Positions 1 through 4,399 of a DNA stretch of 6,501 nt are shown here, piece after piece. The notes under the pieces were generated by a model. The model was not told the DNA's origin. It ran no database searches and saw only the letters and a program-made list of their open reading frames with translations. The stretch is from Clostridium sp. (lineage in GTDB: Bacteria; Bacillota_A; Clostridia; Lachnospirales; Lachnospiraceae): the NCBI GenBank assembly GCA_023666975.1, contig JAMPAW010000179.1, positions 1 through 6,501 on the forward strand. The letters are read 5' to 3'. A program made the translations under genes and the position numbers. Positions within the stretch are counted from its first letter, which is position 1. Every line of letters starts with the position of its first letter.

Positions 1-481
1 AAAGATGAATGGCATCCCCCACGCACAATTCTATTTTTTCATCTTGAATCATCTTTTCTTCCAGAACAATTTCTCTTTCGTTATGAGGCCAGTTTCCCTC
101 TGTCAGGGAGACAAAAGCCCATGTAAGCGCTTTTTCCTCTGCATACAAAACAGGGTAGTCCTTTTTCGGATGATTCGCCAGTATTCCCTGTCCCAATTGA
201 ATACTATATGACGAATCAGTAAACACTGACTGTTTCCTGACAGCATCCATCTGTACGCCTGAAATATTATAATAAATACCTTCTGCCATCGTTCCAACCG
301 CTCGCAGATTATTTGCAAAAACCGCCTGCTGCATAGCAAGATAAACAATCTGACTCACAAAGACAAAAATGATGGACATGCTGATTACAGAAATCATGAT
401 AAGATTTCTCTTTTTTTGATGTCTTATGATTTTACCGGCAAGAGCTACGGTATTTTTCAACGCCAAAATATCTTTTTTCAT
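1..481 (-). CDS. FtsX/MacB-like ABC transporter permease, N-terminal part (cut by window edge)
   Basis: This is the start of the membrane subunit partnering the ATPase encoded just upstream; 160 codons are visible and the gene continues beyond position 1. The N-terminus is basic and cytoplasmic (residues 1-26, ending HQKKR). One clear membrane segment follows (about 27-50, LIMISVISMSIIFVFVSQ). Next comes an extracytoplasmic region ending in LTEGNWPHNEREIVLEE (127-142), the pattern typical of the extracellular domain of FtsX/MacB permeases (L-x-G-x-x-P-x-x-x-E-I-V-L). The ATG overlaps the ATPase stop codon in an ATGA (478-481), so the two are translationally coupled. FtsX-type permeases with a LolD/MacB-type ATPase export peptides or remove antimicrobial peptides from the membrane. 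Next to a RiPP operon the likely role is export or producer immunity. Family assignment is firm; substrate is inferred. Confidence 0.88.
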   Translation of the reverse strand, partial: MKKDILALKNTVALAGKIIRHQKKRNLIMISVISMSIIFVFVSQIVYLAMQQAVFANNLRAVGTMAEGIYYNISGVQMDAVRKQSVFTDSSYSIQLGQGILANHPKKDYPVLYAEEKALTWAFVSLTEGNWPHNEREIVLEEKMIQDEKIELCVGDAIHL

Positions 482-1155
482 GCTTTGTTCTCTGAAAGAA
501 CACCATCTTTCATCACATAAATTTTCTGGCTTCTTTTTGCTATCTCAGTATTGTGAGTAATCATTACGATTGTCTGTCCATATTCTTTTGAGGATTTTAA
601 AATACAGTCTATTACATGTTCTGAATTTTCTGAATCCAGATTTCCTGTAGGTTCGTCTGCCAGAACGATTTTGGGTCTGGCTACTAATGCCCTTGCAATC
701 GCTACGCGTTGCTGCTGACCGCCGGATAATTGATTCGGCAGACGATTTTCCAAGTCTGACAAACCAAAATCCCGAATCAACTGACGAATATAGACTTCAT
801 CTTCCTTTTCTCCCCCCATCTGAACAGGTAAAACAATGTTTTCATATACCGTAAGCATCGGAAGTAAATTAAAATTCTGATAAATGATACCGATATTACT
901 TCTTCTGAAGGCTGCCTTTTTTTCTTCCTTCCATGTGGTAATATCTGTTCCATCAATGATTACTTTACCGGCAGTTGGACAATCTATGCCTCCCAGAATA
1001 TTTAACAACGTGGTTTTCCCGCTTCCCGAAGCACCCACAATCGTAATAAATTCACCCTGATTCACTTTTAAATTCACGTCAATTAAAGCGTTTACCTGAC
1101 TTTCCTTTAATCCATACTGTTTACATATATTTTGCAATTCCGCTATTACTCCCAT
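478..1155 (-). CDS. ABC transporter ATP-binding protein, LolD/MacB family
   Basis: The 225-residue nucleotide-binding subunit energises the FtsX-like permease encoded next. All motifs are intact: Walker A GASGSGKTT (41-49), Q-loop YQNFNL (Q93), signature LSGGQQQR (143-150), Walker B IVLADEPT (163-170), D-loop NLD and H-loop H201. Length is normal for MacB/LolD ATPases. I chose the ATG at 1155 because GGAG lies 7 nt upstream and the protein then begins as the family does (MGVIAELQNICKQYG). The frame is open to a GTG at 1230, but that codon has no ribosome binding site and sits inside a hairpin. There is no C39 peptidase domain, so this is not a leader-cleaving PCAT exporter. It lies 121 nt after the peptide gene and is probably in the same operon. 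Export or self-immunity for the modified peptide is inferred from context. Confidence 0.95.
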   Translation of the reverse strand: MGVIAELQNICKQYGLKESQVNALIDVNLKVNQGEFITIVGASGSGKTTLLNILGGIDCPTAGKVIIDGTDITTWKEEKKAAFRRSNIGIIYQNFNLLPMLTVYENIVLPVQMGGEKEDEVYIRQLIRDFGLSDLENRLPNQLSGGQQQRVAIARALVARPKIVLADEPTGNLDSENSEHVIDCILKSSKEYGQTIVMITHNTEIAKRSQKIYVMKDGVLSENKA

Positions 1156-1206
1156 TTGATTGCTCCAATCCTTTTTTAATGCAATATTGCTGCCGTCACT
1201 AATAGA

Positions 1207-1236
1207 TATTAAATGGGGCGCAGGCCCCACTTAATA
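1207..1236 (-). terminator. 13-bp hairpin between peptide gene and transporter genes (attenuator or partial terminator)
   Basis: On the minus-strand transcript the arms 1236-1224 (TATTAAGTGGGGC) and 1219-1207 (GCCCCATTTAATA) pair over 13 bp around a CTGC loop. The only non-Watson-Crick pair is G-U. On the plus strand the same position would be an A-C mismatch, so the structure fits minus-strand transcription. The sequence after the stem is AT-rich (TCTATT) but has no long U-run, so full termination is doubtful. Placed right after a RiPP precursor and before lower-demand transporter genes, it may act as a leaky terminator or an mRNA-stabilising stem that keeps precursor mRNA high. Confidence 0.6.
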
Positions 1237-1276
1237 AGTGTATCATAAAATGTAAGATATGTTTATAATAAAAATA

Positions 1277-1462
1277 TTAACCTAAGAAAAAGGGCATATA
1301 TTGCCTATCATATGTAGGATTACCCAGCCAGCAACCAACGCCAGCGCTATGATGAGCAGCATCAATAGCCTTCCATACCACGTGCATACAAGCCTTGCAA
1401 CCAAATTCCATTGTTGTGTCCAATTCAATTTTCTGATTGACTTTTTTGATTTTAAGTTCCAT
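1277..1462 (-). CDS. Putative radical SAM-modified RiPP precursor peptide (61 aa, three Cys)
   Basis: I do not recognise this peptide, but its setting makes it the likely substrate of the two radical SAM enzymes encoded just upstream. The first ~20 residues are charged and leader-like (MELKIKKVNQKIELDTTMEF). Then comes GCKACMHVVW (21-30), a stretch with an HH pair (37-38), GVGCWLG (41-47) and an aromatic end PFFLG (57-61). Cysteines are C22, C25 and C44. A GCxxC opening and C-terminal Gly recall subtilosin A, but the third Cys is 19 residues from the second and overall identity is not evident. The start at 1462 has GGAGG 6 nt upstream. An in-frame ATG at 1468 directly abuts GGAGG and would give 63 aa. 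No Ser/Thr-rich core or LanM-type enzyme is present, which disfavours a lanthipeptide. It may instead be a small redox or metal-binding peptide, which is less likely here. Confidence 0.72.
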   Translation of the reverse strand: MELKIKKVNQKIELDTTMEFGCKACMHVVWKAIDAAHHSAGVGCWLGNPTYDRQYMPFFLG

Positions 1463-1473
1463 TTTCATCCTCC
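1458..1473 (-). promoter_or_regulatory. Ribosome binding site and double-ATG start block of the peptide gene
   Basis: The minus strand reads GGAGGATGAAAATGGA. GGAGG runs straight into an ATG, and a second in-frame ATG follows 6 nt after it. Only the second has normal spacing, so it decides the start at 1462. The same 16 nt occur in front of the first radical SAM gene (3793-3808). Confidence 0.7.
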
Positions 1474-1501
1474 AAAATTACTGTTAATTTGTTTTTATCG
1501 T

Positions 1502-1534
1502 ATTCTATAAACATAAATACATTTAATGATTCAA
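1502..1534 (-). promoter_or_regulatory. Possible weak internal promoter in front of the peptide gene
   Basis: In the 68-nt gap between the second radical SAM gene and the peptide gene, TAGAAT (1507-1502) matches a -10 box at five of six bases. The nearest -35-like element, TTGAAT (1534-1529), is 21 nt away, too far for a standard sigma-A promoter. A separate promoter here would help make precursor in excess over enzyme. It is at best a weak or activator-dependent site and may be chance AT-rich sequence. Confidence 0.22.
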
Positions 1535-2541
1535 AATAGTTTTTTTGCCTCTCGTCTGTGCAATTCGCAGACTAACGGAACAGGCAAAAAATAATCTCCT
1601 GTTACCGCCTTGTTAATAAATTTGCATCTGGTAGAAATACAACTGTTATACCCATTGCATCCAACACATTTTGTAACACTTTGCAGACATATTTCTTTGA
1701 TATTTTTTACTACGTTACGATTCAATCCATTGTAAATATCACCCATACACATATCAGAAGTAATAACATAGGAACAGGGATATATTTTTCCTTGTACATC
1801 AATTTCATATTTTTCTTTCCCTGCTCCGCATGGAATATGATTAAATACTTTTTCAGTTAAAGGCAAAATAATCTCAGCATCTACCTCTTCCTCTTTTATA
1901 TAATCCCGTAGCGTTCTGCATTGATATTCTATTGTATCTACATGCTCGCTTGTCCAGTTAACACAAAACAAATCCGGAACAGCTGCTATATGTCTCATTC
2001 CATTTTCCAGAAAAAATTTGATACTATCTGACAGGAATGCACAGTTGACATCATTTATTGTCATACGTATCCAGATATTTTCTTTCTGTTCCACTAGATA
2101 TTTGCATACCGCAAATACTTTATCAAAAACGCCTTCATTATATTTATTTTTGCGACAAATATCGTTAATCTCTTTTGTACCATCTAAACTGATAGATAAT
2201 TCATCCATATTAGCAAGCAGGTAATCCAAATCATCTCTTGCCACTTGATATCCGTTACTTGTAAGCGAAAACTCAAATTTCAGTTCTTTTCCAATTTCAC
2301 GCAGGCTGTCTACTACTCCTCGGATAACAGGCATGTTTATTGTTGGTTCTCCCCCATGAAACCGGATTTGCGCAAAAGTATATCCGCCATTTCTCATCGT
2401 TCCAACCATCCAATGCGCAGCAGCCATTCCTGTTTCCAGAGTCATGTTTGTATTGCTTTTTTTCACTCCCTCATAACAATAGGAACATTCCATATTACAG
2501 GATGTTGTAACCCATAAAGTAAAAGAAATCATTTTCCCCAT
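1531..2541 (-). CDS. Radical SAM/SPASM peptide maturase without an RRE domain (anSME-like)
   Basis: This is a 336-residue radical SAM enzyme. The [4Fe-4S]/SAM site is C15-x3-C19-x2-C22, with the aromatic residue (Y21) before the last Cys that is usual in the superfamily. FHGGEP (61-66) is the SAM amino-group motif, and SISLDG (116-121) is a core strand. The C-terminal SPASM domain, which holds two auxiliary clusters, has C238-x12-G-x4-C256, then C292-x2-C295-x5-C301-x4-C306 and a final C325; the usual spacing in the last pair is CX3C. It starts almost directly at the radical SAM core, so it has no recognition domain and may rely on the RRE-like region of its neighbour. It overlaps that gene by 13 nt; AGGAGG lies 4 nt before the ATG at 2541. 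An in-frame ATG at 2532 makes a classic ATGA overlap and is a possible alternative. The likely role is a second modification of the 61-residue peptide; the chemistry cannot be told from sequence. Confidence 0.9.
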   Translation of the reverse strand: MGKMISFTLWVTTSCNMECSYCYEGVKKSNTNMTLETGMAAAHWMVGTMRNGGYTFAQIRFHGGEPTINMPVIRGVVDSLREIGKELKFEFSLTSNGYQVARDDLDYLLANMDELSISLDGTKEINDICRKNKYNEGVFDKVFAVCKYLVEQKENIWIRMTINDVNCAFLSDSIKFFLENGMRHIAAVPDLFCVNWTSEHVDTIEYQCRTLRDYIKEEEVDAEIILPLTEKVFNHIPCGAGKEKYEIDVQGKIYPCSYVITSDMCMGDIYNGLNRNVVKNIKEICLQSVTKCVGCNGYNSCISTRCKFINKAVTGDYFLPVPLVCELHRREAKKLF

Positions 2542-3797
2542 ATTGCCTCCTGCAAATACTCCTTATTCTCTTTACATATTGCATCTATTCCGAATTCTTC
2601 TATTTCTCTTTCAAAGCTTTCCAGACAGCCAACGCAAAATGGTGCGACATTACACTGTGAACATCTTTCTCTTTTTTTTGCAAGAATCGCCTGAAAATTA
2701 CAATATCCCCTGCTGTTATTACAGGCATTGTCAAAATAATTTCTTAAATCCTCCACATCACGCATATTACCAAAACAAAACTTTTCATTTTCCAAAGGCA
2801 GACAAGGATAGATATCACCAATATAATTAATAGAAATTCTGGTTCTCCCGGCAGAACAGCAATCACAAGAAGGTCTGACAAGTGCCATCTCATTCTTCAG
2901 TTTATCGTATCCTGCCATTCTGTGCCTCGGTTTATTCTCTTGACTAATACATAACCAATCAGCATTTTCAGCACCTCTACCCGCCTTGCTGAACTCTCTG
3001 ACCACAGGTCTTACATCTAAATCACTACATAGCTTCTCGAATAATTCTCTCTTTCCAGATGTTATTGCGGTTTCAACCATGGACAAAGAAATTCTTTTAC
3101 TATCAAATCCACTTTTAATCAGTAATCTGACTGCATCAATAACCTTTTTAAATATTCCGGGACCTCGTAATTTTGAACAGGTATTCTCATCATATCCATC
3201 AATACTGATACTGATATCAGAAAAAATATTAATAATTCTTTTTACATTATCTTCAGTTATAAAAGTTCCATTGGAAGATAACCCGATAGCGCCCTTATAT
3301 ACTTTTCTTATATACTCAACAATATCAAAGAAATCTCTTCTTAACATTGGTTCTCCACCGGTAATAGTAATTGTTTCTATATCTGACAAGCATATTTTGT
3401 CAATTATATTTTTCCATTCTTGTGTAGACAAACCATGATTTACACCTTCACCCTGTGCTGCCTCACAGCAATGTGCACAATGAAGATTGCATCGATTTGT
3501 AATAGCTAAATCTACGCTCTTGATTCTCTCCTCATATTCATCCTTGATTATCAAACCCATATCCGCCATTTTAGAAAAAATCTCTTGATAATATGACCTA
3601 TCATCTTCATGGGCAGCATTACAAATCTCGCTGGGCGAATAGTAAGTAATGTACTTTTCAATACTTTCCCAGCAATCATCTGGCATTTTCAGACTATTAC
3701 CATTTCCGGAATGACAAACAATTATCTCATTATTATTTTTGATTACATGACTAAAAACCGATAAATAGTAAACAGTATTCATTTCTCTGACATCCAT
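2529..3797 (-). CDS. Radical SAM/SPASM RiPP maturase with RRE-like N-terminal domain (sactisynthase-like)
   Basis: This 422-residue enzyme has the architecture of sactipeptide/ranthipeptide synthases such as AlbA, SkfB and TrnC/TrnD. Residues 1-90 resemble a PqqD-like leader-binding (RRE) region, with short strands such as NEIIVCHSGNGNSLKMPDD and a helical tail ending MADMGLI. The radical SAM site is C103-x3-C107-x2-C110, followed by GGEP (147-150) and SISIDG (196-201). The SPASM region has C314-x12-G-x4-C332, then C379-x2-C382-x5-C388-x2-C391 and C408. Extra cysteines lie at 311, 313, 341 and 366. The start at 3797 is chosen because GGAGG lies 6 nt upstream; an ATG at 3803 abuts GGAGG, and the frame opens from a TTG at 3812. 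It is the first large gene of the proposed operon. Likely action is thioether formation from Cys thiols on the 61-mer; the linkage type is inferred. Confidence 0.92.
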   Translation of the reverse strand: MDVREMNTVYYLSVFSHVIKNNNEIIVCHSGNGNSLKMPDDCWESIEKYITYYSPSEICNAAHEDDRSYYQEIFSKMADMGLIIKDEYEERIKSVDLAITNRCNLHCAHCCEAAQGEGVNHGLSTQEWKNIIDKICLSDIETITITGGEPMLRRDFFDIVEYIRKVYKGAIGLSSNGTFITEDNVKRIINIFSDISISIDGYDENTCSKLRGPGIFKKVIDAVRLLIKSGFDSKRISLSMVETAITSGKRELFEKLCSDLDVRPVVREFSKAGRGAENADWLCISQENKPRHRMAGYDKLKNEMALVRPSCDCCSAGRTRISINYIGDIYPCLPLENEKFCFGNMRDVEDLRNYFDNACNNSRGYCNFQAILAKKRERCSQCNVAPFCVGCLESFEREIEEFGIDAICKENKEYLQEAIWGK

Positions 3798-3808
3798 TTT
3801 CATCCTCC
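3793..3808 (-). promoter_or_regulatory. Ribosome binding site and double-ATG start block of the first radical SAM gene
   Basis: The minus strand reads GGAGGATGAAAATGGA, identical over 16 nt to the start block of the peptide gene at 1458-1473. As there, the first ATG directly follows GGAGG and the second has 6-nt spacing, which supports the start at 3797. The stop codon of the upstream 55-codon ORF (3811-3809) abuts this site. Confidence 0.68.
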
Positions 3809-3976
3809 TCAATCATTCACCAAAAATTTCACCAAAAAGAAAGCAAGCATCAAAATAGTCATTCTAAAATAAATAATGAAGAGGCCTACTATCTCACAAA
3901 TCCTGCTGAAAATCTGGGTAATAACAAAAAATGCTATCGTCAGCAATAGAAGTAATTTTAGCAATATCAAATTCAA
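3809..3976 (-). CDS. Possible small hydrophobic membrane protein (55 aa, TTG start)
   Basis: This short minus-strand frame encodes an almost wholly hydrophobic protein. Residues 2-23 (NLILLKLLLLLTIAFFVITQ, then IF) form a first membrane span. A short polar link with R25 and E28 follows, then hydrophobic residues 29-53 broken only by R38 and K50, ending VKFLVND: a two- or three-span hairpin. Its TGA touches the GGAGG of the first radical SAM gene, which is how translationally coupled operon genes are spaced. The proposed TTG start is preceded by AAGTGAT, a partial ribosome binding site 8 nt away; TTG codons at 3970 and 3964 are alternatives. Small membrane proteins in this position are often bacteriocin immunity factors, which is inference. 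Against it: no ATG start, a weak ribosome binding site, and a competing 30-codon ORF (3894-3986) on the same strand. AT-rich DNA also yields hydrophobic frames by chance. Confidence 0.4.
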   Translation of the reverse strand: MNLILLKLLLLLTIAFFVITQIFSRICEIVGLFIIYFRMTILMLAFFLVKFLVND

Positions 3977-3998
3977 GGTTACTCATCACTTCAGTATA

Positions 3999-4025
3999 AT
4001 TGTATTATCAAAATAACTTAGTCAA
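3999..4025 (-). promoter_or_regulatory. Possible promoter ahead of the small hydrophobic ORF and the radical SAM genes
   Basis: TTGACT (4025-4020) is a good -35-like element, and TACAAT (4004-3999) matches a -10 box at five of six bases. The spacer is only 15 nt, short of the preferred 17. A second -10-like hexamer, TATACT, follows at 3998-3993. Transcription would begin about 15-20 nt before the TTG of the 55-codon ORF. Without this promoter the radical SAM operon would depend on a promoter over 500 nt upstream near the direct repeats. Confidence 0.3.
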
Positions 4026-4232
4026 AGTCTCATCAAATGTGAAAAATATTGTTCTGAAAGGGTCACCTGAATTTGTGAACTGATATCGATTCGTTTTCTA
4101 AAATCCCAAAAAGGGCTCAAGCAAATAGATTAACAATAAGAGAAAAACTAAATTGATAAGAAGAAATTTATTACTGTTATTCTTGCTAAAATTTCCAATA
4201 ATGTTATAAGACACCCTTCTTCTATATGTGAA

Positions 4233-4286
4233 TTATCCTAATATCCAAATCCAAATATATCTCCAATTAATCGTTGAAAAAAACAT
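4233..4286 (-). CDS. 17-aa aromatic peptide MFFSTINWRYIWIWILG (candidate pheromone or leader peptide)
   Basis: This tiny ORF is below the size cut-off of gene finders, yet it has one of the best ribosome binding sites in the window: AGAAGGAGG with 8 nt from AGGAGG to the ATG. The peptide holds three Trp, one Tyr and two Phe in 17 residues, one positive charge (R9), and ends in IWIWILG. It lies directly downstream of the kinase gene and about 65 nt after LytTR-like repeats, where a peptide that triggers the two-component system would be expected. It has no Gly-Gly leader, no AgrD-like Cys or acidic tail, and no export gene is visible, so it would resemble short hydrophobic pheromones rather than known LytTR-linked ones. 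Alternatives are a Trp-sensing leader peptide, a small membrane toxin, or chance. The ORF and its ribosome binding site are plain; function is inferred. Confidence 0.5.
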   Translation of the reverse strand: MFFSTINWRYIWIWILG

Positions 4287-4349
4287 TTTTTTATCCTCCT
4301 TCTTCTGGTAGCTTAACAGGGTTTCAGGAGAAACTCAATTATTATTTCT

Positions 4350-4378
4350 TGAACGACATAATTTTTTCGTAAACGACA
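4350..4378 (-). promoter_or_regulatory. Direct repeats resembling a LytTR response regulator binding site
   Basis: On the minus strand, TGTCGTTTA (4378-4370) and TGTCGTTCA (4358-4350) match at 8 of 9 bases and are separated by 11 nt, a 20-nt period. LytTR regulators such as AgrA, ComE and PlnC bind two ~9-bp repeats containing GTT, usually 21-22 nt apart. The pair lies right after the kinase stop codon. About 30 nt downstream is only a poor -10 (TGTTAA or TAAGCT, 4318-4310) with TTGAGT as -35 (4338-4333), as expected for an activator-dependent promoter. No other copy of GTCGTT pairs was noticed. Confidence 0.5.
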
Positions 4379-4399
4379 CTTTTTAGTACTTTATTACTA

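Larger units (their letters stand above)
3977..4399. other. Long intergenic region between the kinase gene and the radical SAM operon
   Basis: This AT-rich stretch holds no large gene on either strand. I can support in it the LytTR-like direct repeats (4350-4378), a 17-codon ORF (4233-4286) and a possible promoter (3999-4025). In the same frame as the 17-codon ORF, a 38-codon GTG ORF (4098-4214) would encode a polar 16-residue start followed by a hydrophobic segment; AGAAGAAGG abuts its start, so spacing is poor. That frame stays open between single stops down to 3894, which may mean several tiny genes, a decayed gene, or chance. No U-tailed terminator hairpin is visible after the kinase gene. 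Confidence 0.5.

Noticed and set aside
1156..1230. GTG at 1230 as start of the ABC ATPase, adding 25 residues
   Set aside because: The extra residues are not family-like, there is no ribosome binding site, the codon lies in the hairpin, and the ATG at 1155 has GGAG at good spacing.
1277..1462. Lanthipeptide or lasso peptide precursor
   Set aside because: No lanthionine synthetase, lasso cyclase or leader peptidase is nearby, and the peptide lacks the Ser/Thr-rich core expected for a lanthipeptide.
1301..1510. 69-codon plus-strand ORF opposite the peptide gene
   Set aside because: It starts within the peptide gene's antisense strand, lacks a ribosome binding site, and all neighbours run on the minus strand.
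2986..3438. 150-codon plus-strand ORF
   Set aside because: It is antisense to the first radical SAM gene, whose catalytic motifs are intact on the other strand; there is no family motif or ribosome binding site.
3798..3812. TTG at 3812 as start of the first radical SAM gene
   Set aside because: The codons in between are the ribosome binding site itself; the ATG at 3797 has 6-nt spacing.
3877..4014. 45-codon plus-strand ORF beginning MKRPTISQIL
   Set aside because: No ribosome binding site, and it is antisense to the hydrophobic ORF and the likely promoter; length is within chance.
4061..4080. Imperfect palindrome GGTCAC-N8-GTGAAC as an operator
   Set aside because: Only five of six arm bases match and no promoter is positioned to be controlled by it; chance is a sufficient explanation.
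4098..4214. 38-codon GTG ORF with a hydrophobic C-terminal half
   Set aside because: AGAAGAAGG directly abuts the GTG, giving no usable spacing, and the frame is interrupted on both sides; not called as a gene.
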